A DNA stretch of 64,000 nt from positions 1-64,000 of the forward strand of contig NZ_FNYZ01000017.1 of assembly GCF_900109095.1 (NCBI RefSeq). The letters are read 5' to 3'. The notes beneath the pieces were generated by a model. The model was not told where the DNA came from. It worked only from the letters and a program-made list of their open reading frames with translations, and made no database searches. The stretch comes from Sphingobium sp. AP50 (lineage in GTDB: Bacteria > Pseudomonadota > Alphaproteobacteria > Sphingomonadales > Sphingomonadaceae). Made by a program: the position numbers and the translations under genes. Within the stretch, counting starts at the first letter, position 1; each line of letters opens with the position of its first letter. Below, one piece after another: positions 1-7,253 of this stretch.

Positions 1-2
1 CC

Positions 3-80
3 ATCGGCAATATCTGCGACCTCTACACCCCAGACGAATGCCGAAACTTCCTCAAAGCCGCTGGATATGCGTCCGATTAA
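3..80 (+). CDS. IS630-type transposase, C-terminal tail (partial)
   Basis: The window opens inside a reading frame that ends at a TAA at 78-80. The visible 25 residues include YTPDECRNFLKAAGYASD, which resembles the conserved C-terminal end of IS630/Tc1-mariner family transposases (a tyrosine- and phenylalanine-rich stretch ending in AAGYAS). Such enzymes cut and paste the element at TA dinucleotides with a DDE catalytic core, which lies outside the window. It cannot be told whether the gene is intact upstream. The element ends close to the replication origin. The family call rests only on this short tail. Confidence 0.6.
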   Translation: MGNICDLYTPDECRNFLKAAGYASD

Positions 81-131
81 AGGCTCGATGCTCTAAGTAA
101 ATCATATATCGAAGGAGCCATGCTTCGATAC

Positions 132-155
132 GGGGCTTCGACTTCGCTCAGCCCC
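132..155. repeat. Short intergenic hairpin repeat
   Basis: GGGGCT at 132-137 pairs with AGCCCC at 150-155 around a TCGACTTCGCTC loop. The following bases, to about 170, read CTACTCAGCACGAACGG. From memory this string recurs between genes in sphingomonad genomes, but only one copy was seen here. It lies between the transposase tail and a small minus-strand gene. Confidence 0.4.
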
Positions 156-203
156 TACTCAGCACGAACGGTTCATGTTCGATTTGAGTCAGGTCAGACT
201 GAG

Positions 204-332
204 TCAGGTAAATCGCTTTGCGATAATGCAGCTGGCGACGACTAGGCCGGTGATCGCCCAGCCCTCCCAGGTGCGGGGGCTGTAGCCCCAGCCGATACGC
301 TTTGGACCGAACCAGAGACGGGGAGGATTCAT
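204..332 (-). CDS. Small membrane protein, 42 residues
   Basis: A short frame starts at ATG (332-330) and ends at TGA (206-204). It encodes MNPPRLWFGPKRIGWGYSP, then RTWEGW and one hydrophobic helix (AITGLVVASCIIA) closed by KRFT. The arrangement of a GPK.IGWG..P.TWEGW motif followed by a single membrane span is recalled from small uncharacterised proteins of alphaproteobacteria. GGAG lies about 10 bases upstream of the start. The coherent motif-plus-helix layout argues that it is real despite its length. Function is unknown; a one-span inner-membrane protein is the most that can be said. Confidence 0.6.
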   Translation of the reverse strand: MNPPRLWFGPKRIGWGYSPRTWEGWAITGLVVASCIIAKRFT

Positions 333-493
333 GAGACGATGCTCCGGGGCTGACGCTTAACTTCGCATATTTCCCGCAGATTTTGACATTTTATTGCGCG
401 GCACTGATCCTATTCGCGCCTCTGCGGGATGATCACCGATATAGCATGAAGGGCCGGGAATAGGATAGGAATCTCCCTTGGCCATAAACCTGT

Positions 494-562
494 CGTCATT
501 GCGAGCGGAGCGAAGCAATCCAAGGGCACACCGTGGATTGCTTCGCTCCGCTCGCAATGACG
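494..562. repeat. Perfect 29-bp inverted repeat (REP-like)
   Basis: Positions 494-522 and 534-562 are exact reverse complements of 29 bases with an 11-base spacer. Each arm carries a core reading ATTGCGAGCGGAGCGAAGCA. It lies 7 bases beyond the stop codon of hemJ, so the transcript would fold into a long hairpin at its 3' end. This looks like a REP-type mobile palindrome and may also end or protect the hemE-hemJ message. There is no U-run typical of an intrinsic terminator. Confidence 0.85.
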
Positions 563-568
563 ATGAGC

Positions 569-1009
569 TTAAAAAGGCTTCACGATCACGGCGATGACGA
601 TCACCGCCGCGGCGACACCGGGAATCTCGTTCAGCATCCGCAACTGCCGGTCACCCAGCGGACGCTCTCCACGCGCCAGCTTCTTCGCATAACTGGCTAT
701 CCAGCCATGATAGCCTGACAGGCCCAGCACGAAGAGCAGTTTCAGGTGGAACCAGCCGAAATGCCAGGCGCCGATTTCCACCATCAGCATCAGGCCGAAG
801 ACCCAGACGAGGATCAGCGAGGGGTTGAGGATGATCTTGAGCAGCCGCCCTTCCCGCTCGATCCAGCGCTTGTCCTCCGGCGATCCGGGCACGGTCTCCT
901 GATGATAGACGAAGAAGCGCGGCATCATGAACAGCCCCGCCATCAGGAAGATGACGAAGATGACATGGGCGGCCTTCACCCAGAGATAGGCGGCACCAAG
1001 ATAGGCCAT
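569..1009 (-). CDS. hemJ: Protoporphyrinogen oxidase HemJ
   Basis: 146 residues, the usual size of HemJ (UPF0093 / CopD-like). HemJ is an inner-membrane enzyme that oxidises protoporphyrinogen IX to protoporphyrin IX late in haem synthesis. Four hydrophobic segments are visible. A conserved histidine sits in the first helix (His15 in WVKAAHVIF) and a lysine in the third (FHLKLLFVLGLSGYHGW), both typical of the family. The start codon shares one base with the hemE stop (TGATG), so the two haem genes are translationally coupled and read away from the proposed origin. A perfect inverted repeat follows the stop. Confidence 0.93.
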   Translation of the reverse strand: MAYLGAAYLWVKAAHVIFVIFLMAGLFMMPRFFVYHQETVPGSPEDKRWIEREGRLLKIILNPSLILVWVFGLMLMVEIGAWHFGWFHLKLLFVLGLSGYHGWIASYAKKLARGERPLGDRQLRMLNEIPGVAAAVIVIAVIVKPF

Positions 1010-2079
1010 CAGGCGAGCACTCCTTCCTTTCGGACATAGCTAATGAGTGCTTCGACATGTGCAATGGGTGTGTCGGGCAATATGCCATGACCAAGATTGA
1101 AGATATGCGGGCGATCGGCAAAGGCGGCGCGGATGTTGTCGACCGCCTCCTCCACCGCACGGCCGCCAGCGATGAGGGCCAGCGGATCGAGATTGCCCTG
1201 CACCGGCATACCAGCGGGCAGCGCCTGATTGGCCCAGTGCGGATCGATCGTTTCATCGACACCGACGGCATCGACGCCGGTCTGCGCCGCATAATCGGCC
1301 AGCTTCGCGCCTGCGCCCTTGGGGAAGCCGATGATAGGGATGGTTGGGTGCAGCACCTTCAGCCGGGCGACGATGCGCTTGTTGGGCTCGATCACCCAGC
1401 GCTGGAACTGGAGCGGCGACAGGCTGCCCGCCCAGCTGTCGAACAATTGCACGGCCTCGACGCCGGCCTCGATCTGGCCGCTGAGGTAAATGACGGTTGC
1501 TTCGACGATGGCGTCGATCAGGACGGCGAAGCGTTCCGGCTCGTTATAGGCCATGCGACGAGCCAGCCCATGATCCTTGCTGCCCTGCCCCGCCACCATA
1601 TAGGTCGAAATGGTCCAGGGGCTGCCTGCAAAGCCCAGGAAGGTGACGTCGGGGCCTAGGGCCGCCTTCACCTGCCGCACCGTCTCGTAGACCGCATCGA
1701 AGCGGCTGAAATCGGGTGTCAGCGCCGACAGGTCGGTTTCGCTGAGGATGGGAGCGAGACGCGGGCCTTCGCCAGCCTCGAACCAGAGATCCTGCCCCAT
1801 GGCGTAGGGGACGATAAGAATGTCGGAAAAGAGGATCGCGCCGTCGAAGCCGAAGCGCCGGATCGGTTGGAGAGTCACTTCTGCCGCGGCTGGACTGTCA
1901 TAGACGAGTTCGAGAAAGCCGCCCTTTTCCGCCCGCAGCGCCCGATATTCGGGGAGATAGCGGCCGGCCTGGCGCATCAACCAGATTGGCGGTGAGTGGG
2001 GCGGCACGGCGGGACGATCCCCTTTCAGAACGGCGAGGAGCGGTTTCTCGATCGGACTCGCCGGGGCGTCTTCGCGCAT
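1009..2079 (-). CDS. hemE: Uroporphyrinogen decarboxylase HemE
   Basis: Cytoplasmic enzyme that removes four carboxyl groups from uroporphyrinogen III to give coproporphyrinogen III. About 356 residues, the usual length. Family motifs are clear: WLMRQAGRYLPEYR near the N-terminus (substrate-binding arginines), FSDILIVPYAMGQ, GFAGSPWTISTYM, QLFDSWAG and NLGHGILPDTP. The ATG at 2079-2077 is preferred; an in-frame GTG immediately upstream (2082) would add one residue, and GAGAG lies 6-10 bases before the ATG. In Caulobacter and Rickettsia the chromosomal origin lies next to hemE, and the region upstream of this gene has the same character. Confidence 0.96.
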   Translation of the reverse strand: MREDAPASPIEKPLLAVLKGDRPAVPPHSPPIWLMRQAGRYLPEYRALRAEKGGFLELVYDSPAAAEVTLQPIRRFGFDGAILFSDILIVPYAMGQDLWFEAGEGPRLAPILSETDLSALTPDFSRFDAVYETVRQVKAALGPDVTFLGFAGSPWTISTYMVAGQGSKDHGLARRMAYNEPERFAVLIDAIVEATVIYLSGQIEAGVEAVQLFDSWAGSLSPLQFQRWVIEPNKRIVARLKVLHPTIPIIGFPKGAGAKLADYAAQTGVDAVGVDETIDPHWANQALPAGMPVQGNLDPLALIAGGRAVEEAVDNIRAAFADRPHIFNLGHGILPDTPIAHVEALISYVRKEGVLA

Positions 2080-2226
2080 CACATTCTCTCTTATTATTTA
2101 GATTCAAAGATAGGGGGAGATAGTAGGTCCGTTGGCAGCGGGGTTTATGCGCTGTGCCCGCTTTTGCCAACAACTTGACTCAGGAGAGTCACGGAGGGGC
2201 ATGGCGAGTCATCGACTCTATCCCCG

Positions 2227-2235
2227 TTATCCACA
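2227..2235 (+). promoter_or_regulatory. DnaA box 1
   Basis: Exact TTATCCACA, the consensus high-affinity DnaA site, followed by GGC as in box 3. It is preceded by CTATCCCCG, a near-match, 9 bases upstream. Confidence 0.85.
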
Positions 2236-2269
2236 GGCTGTTGATGGAATTCCGGGCCTGTTGGGGGCT

Positions 2270-2278
2270 TGTGGATAA
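2270..2278 (-). promoter_or_regulatory. DnaA box 2 (inverted)
   Basis: TGTGGATAA, the exact reverse complement of TTATCCACA. It lies 34 bases after box 1 and is immediately followed by a GANTC site (GATTC, 2279-2283). Confidence 0.85.
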
Positions 2279-2338
2279 GATTCCGGTCAGTGGGGACGGG
2301 AGAAAGGCGGGATTCTATCCCCAGATTCATCCCTTGAT

Positions 2339-2347
2339 TTATCCACA
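2339..2347 (+). promoter_or_regulatory. DnaA box 3
   Basis: Exact TTATCCACA in the same orientation as box 1, ending 16 bases before the start codon of the downstream gene. DnaA binding here could also affect initiation of that gene's expression. Confidence 0.85.
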
Positions 2348-2363
2348 GGCACCCCACAGAGAT

Positions 2364-3197
2364 ATGTCCATGGCGCGCATCCACCTTCATCTCCTGTCGG
2401 ACTCCACCGGTGAAACGCTGGAGAATATCGCCAAGGCGGCGATCGGCCTGTTCGAAAATGTCGAGGCGATCCGCCATTTCTGGCCAATGGTGCGGTCCGA
2501 CGTGCATCTGGACCGGATCATGGAGGAGATCAGCGCCAATCCGGGGCTGGTGCTGTTCACTCTGACCAATCATGTGCTGCGCCGGCGGCTGGAGACGCGC
2601 TGTCGCGCGCTGGGCCTGCCGCATGTCGCGGCGCTGGATAGCGTGGCGGACGCGCTGTCGAATATATTGGGGCAGGAGACGCGGACCCGGCCGGGGCGCA
2701 AGCATATCCTGGACGAGGCCTATTTCGCCCGGATCGAGGCGATCCAGTTCACCATCGCCCATGATGATGGCGTGGGGCATGAAAATTGGGAGGAGGCCGA
2801 CATCGTGCTGGCGGGTGTGTCGCGTGCGTCCAAGACGCCGACGTCGATCTATCTCGCCAATCGCGGCTACAAGACCGCCAACATCCCGCTGGTGCCGGAA
2901 TCGCCGCCGCCGCGCAGCCTTTATGGGCTGAAGCATCCGATGGTCGTGGGCCTGACGGTCAGCCCCGAACGGCTGATCCAGATCCGCCGCAACCGGTTGC
3001 TGTCGTTGAATCAGGCGCCAGAGACAGCCTATGTCGACAATGACAAGGTGCAGGAGGAACTGGCCTTTGCCCGGCGCATGTTCGCCGACAATGGCTGGCC
3101 GGTGATCGATATGACGCGCCGGTCGATCGAGGAGGCCGCCGCCGCCATCATCAACCTGTTCAATGACCGCGAACTGGCCGAAGGGGCGCCGCTATGA
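2364..3197 (+). CDS. Kinase-pyrophosphorylase regulator of PEP synthase/PPDK (DUF299)
   Basis: About 277 residues from ATG 2364 (or 275 from ATG 2370). Members of this family switch PEP synthase or pyruvate phosphate dikinase on and off by ADP-dependent phosphorylation and Pi-dependent dephosphorylation of a threonine. The N-terminal HLHLLSDSTGETLENIAKA and the P-loop-like GVSRASKTPTSIYLANRGYK are family signatures. The frame stays open upstream to 2154 but that part runs through the DnaA boxes, and the family match begins at ARIHLHLLSD, so the short start is chosen. It is the first gene to the right of the proposed origin and overlaps maf by four bases. Confidence 0.9.
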   Translation: MSMARIHLHLLSDSTGETLENIAKAAIGLFENVEAIRHFWPMVRSDVHLDRIMEEISANPGLVLFTLTNHVLRRRLETRCRALGLPHVAALDSVADALSNILGQETRTRPGRKHILDEAYFARIEAIQFTIAHDDGVGHENWEEADIVLAGVSRASKTPTSIYLANRGYKTANIPLVPESPPPRSLYGLKHPMVVGLTVSPERLIQIRRNRLLSLNQAPETAYVDNDKVQEELAFARRMFADNGWPVIDMTRRSIEEAAAAIINLFNDRELAEGAPL

Positions 3198-3799
3198 TCG
3201 TTCTGGCTTCGCAGAGCGCGAGCCGCCGGGCCTTGCTGGCCGCCGCGCAGGTGCCGTTCGAGGCGCTGTCGCCCGGCGTGGACGAGGAGGCGGCCAAGGA
3301 GGCGCTGCGCGCCGACGGGCTGGATGCGCGGGCGCTGGCCGATGCGCTGGCGGAATTGAAGGCGCTCAAGGTGTCGCGCCGGGTGCCGGGCGGGCTGGTG
3401 TTGGGATGCGACCAGACTCTGAGTATCGGGGATGGCGAAGAACGGGGCGAGATGATCGACAAGGCGGTCGATCGGGCGGATGCGGAACGCATCCTGCGTC
3501 TGCTGTCGGGCCGGGTGCATCATCTGCACAGCGCGGCGGTCGTGGCGCTGAATGGTGAGGCGATCTGGCGCCATGTCGAGCGGGTGCGGATGACGGTGCG
3601 GCCGCTGTCCGACGCCTTCATCGCCTCCTATCTCGACGCCGACTGGGAGGAATTGCGCTGGTGCGTGGGTTGCTACCGGATCGAGGGACCAGGGGTACAG
3701 ATTTTCAGCAAGGTCGAGGGCAGCCAGTTCGCGATTCAAGGCCTGCCGCTGCTGCCTTTGCTTGACTTTCTGCGCGTGCGGGGCGTTTTGGCGGCATGA
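3194..3799 (+). CDS. maf: Maf-type nucleoside triphosphate pyrophosphatase
   Basis: 201 residues. Maf proteins hydrolyse non-canonical or pyrimidine nucleoside triphosphates to monophosphate and diphosphate, a housecleaning role. The start MIVLASQSASRRALLAAAQVPFE matches the family, with SASRR in place of the common SPRR. GCDQTL, the DKAVDRADAERILRLLSGRVHHLHSA block and the C-terminal IEGPGVQIFSKVEGSQFAIQGLPLLPLLDFLR are also diagnostic. The start overlaps the previous stop and the stop overlaps the aroE start, both by ATGA, so the three genes are translationally coupled. Confidence 0.93.
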   Translation: MIVLASQSASRRALLAAAQVPFEALSPGVDEEAAKEALRADGLDARALADALAELKALKVSRRVPGGLVLGCDQTLSIGDGEERGEMIDKAVDRADAERILRLLSGRVHHLHSAAVVALNGEAIWRHVERVRMTVRPLSDAFIASYLDADWEELRWCVGCYRIEGPGVQIFSKVEGSQFAIQGLPLLPLLDFLRVRGVLAA

Positions 3800-4623
3800 C
3801 CGACAAGCTGCCCTATGCCGAAGTGATCGGCGACCCTATTGCGCACAGCAAATCGCCGCTGATCCATAATTTCTGGCTGAACGCGCTGGATATCGAGGCG
3901 GAATATAAGAAGACCCATGTGACGCCGCAGGGGCTGGCCGCCTATTTCCTGATGCGGCGGGCCGATCCCGACTGGTTGGGCTGCAATGTCACCATTCCGC
4001 ACAAGATAGCGGTGATGGACTATGTCGACGATCCGGGAGGGGTGCGCGAACGGATCGGCGCGGTGAACACCATCGCCAGCGAGACGGGCGGGCCTCTGAT
4101 CGGCACGAATACCGATGCGGGCGGGTTCCTCCAGCCGCTGTTGCGCGACAAGTGGAAGGGACAGAGCGCCGTCATCGTCGGGGCCGGTGGCGCGGCGCGG
4201 GCGATATTGTTCGCGCTGACCAGCCTGGGCGTGCCGAATATCACGGTCATGGCGCGCGATCCGGCCAAGGGGCAGGCGCTGCTCGACCGGGCTGGGGTCA
4301 AGGGGCAGGCGATCGGCATAAGCGACGCGCTGCCGAAGGCGGACCTGCTGGTCAATGCGACGTCGCTCGGCATGGTGGGCCAGCCGCTGCTGGAACTGGA
4401 TCTGGCGCCGCTGGCCGATTGCGCGACGGTCTATGACATCGTCTATGCGCCGCTGGAGACGGGATTGCTCAAGGCGGCGAGCGCGCGGGGTCTCAAGACG
4501 CTGGATGGCCTCGAAATGCTGATCGGGCAGGCGGCGCTGGCGTTCGATATCTTCTTCGACGCGGAAGCGCCGCGCGACCTGGACGAGGAATTGCGCGCGT
4601 TGCTGCTCGCTGCGGACTACTGA
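3796..4623 (+). CDS. aroE: Shikimate dehydrogenase AroE
   Basis: 275 residues, usual length. It reduces 3-dehydroshikimate to shikimate with NADPH in aromatic amino acid synthesis. The N-terminal domain shows GDPIAHSKSPLIHNFWL (shikimate-binding SxS) and NVTIPHK with the catalytic lysine. The Rossmann motif is GAGGAARAILFAL, followed by NATSLGM and DIVYAPLETGLL. It overlaps maf by four bases and is followed 9 bases later by coaE, in the conserved maf-aroE-coaE-dnaQ run of alphaproteobacteria. Confidence 0.96.
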   Translation: MTDKLPYAEVIGDPIAHSKSPLIHNFWLNALDIEAEYKKTHVTPQGLAAYFLMRRADPDWLGCNVTIPHKIAVMDYVDDPGGVRERIGAVNTIASETGGPLIGTNTDAGGFLQPLLRDKWKGQSAVIVGAGGAARAILFALTSLGVPNITVMARDPAKGQALLDRAGVKGQAIGISDALPKADLLVNATSLGMVGQPLLELDLAPLADCATVYDIVYAPLETGLLKAASARGLKTLDGLEMLIGQAALAFDIFFDAEAPRDLDEELRALLLAADY

Positions 4624-4632
4624 GGGCGGCTG

Positions 4633-5229
4633 ATGAAGGTCTACGGCCTGACAGGGTCGATCGGCATGGGCAAGTCGGCGGTGGCGGCGATGTTCCGCAA
4701 GGCCGGCGTGCCGCTGTTCGACGCGGACGCCGAGGTGCATCGGCTGCAGGGGCCGGGCGGCGCTTTGCTCCCGGCGATCGAGGCGCGCTTTCCCGGCACG
4801 ACGGGCCCCAAGGGTGTCGATCGGGCGAAGCTGGGCGCGGCGGTGTTTGGTCATCCGGGCGAGCGCAGGGCGCTGGAGGCGATCGTCCATCCGGCGGTGC
4901 GGGAGTCGCGCAGGCGATTCCTGCAACGTCATCGGTCCCGGCCGTTCGTGATTTTGGACATTCCCCTGCTGTTTGAGGGGAAGGGGCAGAGACGCGGGCT
5001 GGCGGGCATCATCGTGGTCAGCGCGCCGGCGTGGAAACAGCGCCGCCGAGTCCTGGCGCGGCCGGGAATGAGCGCCAAAAAATTCCGCCAGATTGTCCAT
5101 CTGCAAACAGCCGATGCTGAAAAACGCGCGCGGGCCGACTATATCATCCAGACGGGTACGACATTTGCCGCAACCCGCGCACAGGTCAGGCGTCTGGTCG
5201 CTTGCCTTGGACGCAAGACAGGCAGATAA
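4633..5229 (+). CDS. coaE: Dephospho-CoA kinase CoaE
   Basis: 198 residues. The last enzyme of coenzyme A synthesis, phosphorylating the 3' hydroxyl of dephospho-CoA. The P-loop GLTGSIGMGKSAVAAMF is at the N-terminus, followed by PLFDADAEVHRL and the family block AIVHPAVRESRRRFL and ILDIPLLFEGKGQ. The common alphaproteobacterial acidic motif (LLFETG) reads LLFEGKG here. The C-terminus is arginine-rich. GGGCGGCTG lies just before the ATG. It sits between aroE and dnaQ in one transcription direction. Confidence 0.94.
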   Translation: MKVYGLTGSIGMGKSAVAAMFRKAGVPLFDADAEVHRLQGPGGALLPAIEARFPGTTGPKGVDRAKLGAAVFGHPGERRALEAIVHPAVRESRRRFLQRHRSRPFVILDIPLLFEGKGQRRGLAGIIVVSAPAWKQRRRVLARPGMSAKKFRQIVHLQTADAEKRARADYIIQTGTTFAATRAQVRRLVACLGRKTGR

Positions 5230-5261
5230 GGGTTGGCCCATAGAGTCGAATGAAGAGGGCG

Positions 5262-5954
5262 ATGCGAGAAGTCATTTTCGATACCGAAACGACAGGATTC
5301 GATCCTGTATCGGGCGACCGGCTGGTCGAGATCGGCTGCATCGAACTCGTCAATCGCGTACCCAGCGGCCGGACCTTCCACGCTTATTATAATCCGCAGC
5401 GCGACATGCCGACGGCCGCCTTCAATGTGCATGGCCTGTCGGAGGAGTTTCTGCGCGACAAGCCGCTCTTTTCGAGCGGCGCGGCAGAGCTGCTCGCATT
5501 TCTGGAGGACAGCCCGCTGGTCGCGCATAATGCGCGCTTCGACTTCGGCTTCCTCAATCACGAACTCAAATTGTGTGGCCTGCCCGACGTGTCGATGGAT
5601 CGGATGATCGACACCGTCGCCATCGCCCGCACGCTGCATCCCGGCGCCAAACATAGTCTGGACGCGCTCTGCACCCGCTACGGCATCGACCGCAGTCATC
5701 GCGTCAAGCATGGCGCACTGCTCGACGCTGAATTGCTGGCGCAACTCTATATCGAACTGACCGGTGGCCGTCAGATCGGCCTGGGTCTGGCACAGGAGGA
5801 AGCAAAAGAGATCGTCAGGGTGGAACTGACGGAAAATCCCGTGGTTCGCCCTGTTCGTCCCGCGCGCGTCTTTACGGCGAGCGCGGCGGAACTGGAACGG
5901 CATGCAGCGTTCGTCGCGACGCTGAAAGAGCCGCTCTGGTTGCAGGAGGCATAG
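5262..5954 (+). CDS. dnaQ: DNA polymerase III epsilon subunit (3'-5' exonuclease)
   Basis: 230 residues from ATG 5262. DnaQ is the proofreading exonuclease of the replicative polymerase. All DEDDh motifs are visible: FDTETTGFDP (ExoI), HNARFDFGFLN (ExoII) and HGALLDAELLAQLY (ExoIII with His and Asp). The C-terminal part past about residue 185 is the variable tail that contacts the alpha subunit. ATG 5262 is chosen because AAGAGGG lies 3-9 bases upstream and the family begins MREVIFDTETTG; ATG 5250 would add four residues. It closes the origin-linked gene run. Confidence 0.94.
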   Translation: MREVIFDTETTGFDPVSGDRLVEIGCIELVNRVPSGRTFHAYYNPQRDMPTAAFNVHGLSEEFLRDKPLFSSGAAELLAFLEDSPLVAHNARFDFGFLNHELKLCGLPDVSMDRMIDTVAIARTLHPGAKHSLDALCTRYGIDRSHRVKHGALLDAELLAQLYIELTGGRQIGLGLAQEEAKEIVRVELTENPVVRPVRPARVFTASAAELERHAAFVATLKEPLWLQEA

Positions 5955-6029
5955 ACCGCAACTGGCCTATGCCCTCCACGCCCACCGGGCCGCTTTCCTG
6001 GCGGCCTGGCAAGAATAAGGAGAAGGCAT

Positions 6030-6626
6030 ATGGATATTCGTGTTTCCGGGCATCAGGTCGAAACGGGCGAAGCGCTCAAGCAGCATGTCTACGACCGTTT
6101 GGAGGCTGTGGCCGAGAAATATTTCTCTCGCACGATTTCCGCCCAGGTGACCTTTCGCAAGGCACCGCATGGAGCCTTTCATTGCGACATCGTCTGTCAT
6201 GTGATGACGGGACTGATCCTGAAGGGCGCGGGCGAGGCGCAGGAAGCGCATCCCGCCTTCGATCAGGCATCCGACCGCATCGAAAAGCAGCTTCGCCGCT
6301 ATATGCGCCGGTTGAAGGATCGCAGCGTCCAGGCCGCCGCTGCCGAGGCGCAGCGCGCCAATGGCTATAGTGTCGATGATATAGATGGCGCGGGCTACAC
6401 CATTTTTGCCGCAAATGCCGATGAAGAGGAAGAACCGGCCGACGCGCCCCTGATCGTTGCGGAAACCCGGGTCGACATTCCGCAGGCGAGCGTATCCGAC
6501 GCGGTAATGATGCTGGACCTGCGCAATACCAACGCGCTGTTGTTCATGAATGCCGGTACGTCCGCCTATAATATGGTCTATCGTCGACATGACGGGACCA
6601 TTGGTTGGGTAGAACCGCGCGCCTGA
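6030..6626 (+). CDS. hpf: Long-form ribosome hibernation factor HPF
   Basis: 198 residues. Long HPF binds the decoding region of the 30S subunit and dimerises ribosomes into inactive 100S particles in stationary phase. The N-terminal RaiA-like domain (MDIRVSGHQVETGEALKQHV...YF) covers about 1-105. A linker rich in acidic residues (NADEEEEPADAP) follows, and the C-terminal dimerisation domain (about 140-198) contains DAVMMLDLRNTNALLFMN and YNMVYRRHDGTIGWVEP. AAGGAGAAG precedes the ATG by about 4 bases. It is followed by ptsN, a common alphaproteobacterial neighbour. Confidence 0.94.
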   Translation: MDIRVSGHQVETGEALKQHVYDRLEAVAEKYFSRTISAQVTFRKAPHGAFHCDIVCHVMTGLILKGAGEAQEAHPAFDQASDRIEKQLRRYMRRLKDRSVQAAAAEAQRANGYSVDDIDGAGYTIFAANADEEEEPADAPLIVAETRVDIPQASVSDAVMMLDLRNTNALLFMNAGTSAYNMVYRRHDGTIGWVEPRA

Positions 6627-6686
6627 TGCGTTGAATTGTGGAGGGGCTGTCCTGTAGGGCACCCCTTGCTGGCCCGGCCCCTTGCC

Positions 6687-6714
6687 TTGACCTGTGGTTG
6701 CAGGCGGCTTATGG
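6687..6714 (+). promoter_or_regulatory. Possible sigma70-type promoter before ptsN
   Basis: TTGACC at 6687-6692 and TTATGG at 6709-6714 with a 16-base spacer, about 70 bases before the ptsN start. The -10 match is weak. Without transcript data this is only a suggestion that ptsN can be expressed separately from hpf. Confidence 0.25.
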
Positions 6715-6785
6715 GGCCGGGCTTTCATTGTCCGAGCACAAGCGCGATGACTTGGCCTGCGCGGCTCGGCCGTTTCGGATACACC

Positions 6786-7253
6786 ATGGTTAATCTCAAC
6801 GACATCGTTTCGCCCGACGCTCTGGCGACGGGGCTAGCGGCGAACGGCAAGAAGGCGCTGTTCCAGAAGATCGCTGCCCTCGCCGCCTGCGCCTATGATC
6901 TGGAAGCCGACGAAGTGGGCGACGCGCTGTTCGAGCGCGAGCGACTGGGATCGACCGGTTTCGGCGGCGGTGTCGCCATTCCCCATGCGAAGATTCCGGG
7001 TCTGGACAAGATGTGCGGTGTCGTCGTGCTGCTCGATCCAGCGGTGCCGTTCGATGCGGTGGACGAGGCGCCGGTCGATATCGTCTTTGCCCTGCTGTCG
7101 CCGGTCGACAGCGGCGCCGAGCATCTGAAGACTCTGGCGCGCGTGTCCCGCTATCTGCGTGACGACAATAATGTGGCGCGGTTGCGTGGTGCGAAGTCGA
7201 CCGAGGCGCTGCATGCGCTGCTGGCTGGCGGCGGGGCGCGTGACGCAGCCTGA
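6786..7253 (+). CDS. ptsN: PTS IIA-like nitrogen regulatory protein PtsN
   Basis: 155 residues. EIIA-Ntr is the terminal phosphoacceptor of the nitrogen PTS and controls potassium transport and stress responses by its phosphorylation state. The phosphorylated histidine lies in GGGVAIPHAKIPGL (about His67), with the family block LLSPVDSGAEHLKTLARVSRYLRD. The frame is open for 150 bases upstream, but that stretch has no family similarity, so the ATG before VNLNDIVSPDALATGL is taken as start. It overlaps the downstream thioesterase start by 14 bases. Confidence 0.93.
   Translation: MVNLNDIVSPDALATGLAANGKKALFQKIAALAACAYDLEADEVGDALFERERLGSTGFGGGVAIPHAKIPGLDKMCGVVVLLDPAVPFDAVDEAPVDIVFALLSPVDSGAEHLKTLARVSRYLRDDNNVARLRGAKSTEALHALLAGGGARDAA

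Larger units (their letters stand above)
2080..2363. other. oriC: Putative chromosomal replication origin (oriC)
   Basis: This region between divergent hemE and the dikinase-regulator gene holds three perfect TTATCCACA DnaA boxes (2227-2235, 2339-2347, and inverted at 2270-2278), near-matches reading CTATCCCC at 2218 and 2315, and eight GANTC sites between 2101 and 2328. An AT-rich run at 2082-2112 lies on the hemE side and could be the unwinding element. Known biology: oriC adjoins hemE in Caulobacter and Rickettsia. The order hemJ-hemE-origin-DUF299-maf-aroE-coaE-dnaQ, and parAB further on, fits the alphaproteobacterial origin region. No TTAA-N7-TTAA CtrA-type site is visible here. Confidence 0.82.

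Noticed and set aside
2154-2363. N-terminal extension of the dikinase-regulator frame
   Set aside because: The frame is open but runs through all three DnaA boxes, and family similarity begins only at 2370.
3736-5241. Minus-strand frame (501 residues) opposite aroE and coaE
   Set aside because: It crosses two well-defined genes on the other strand; a shadow.
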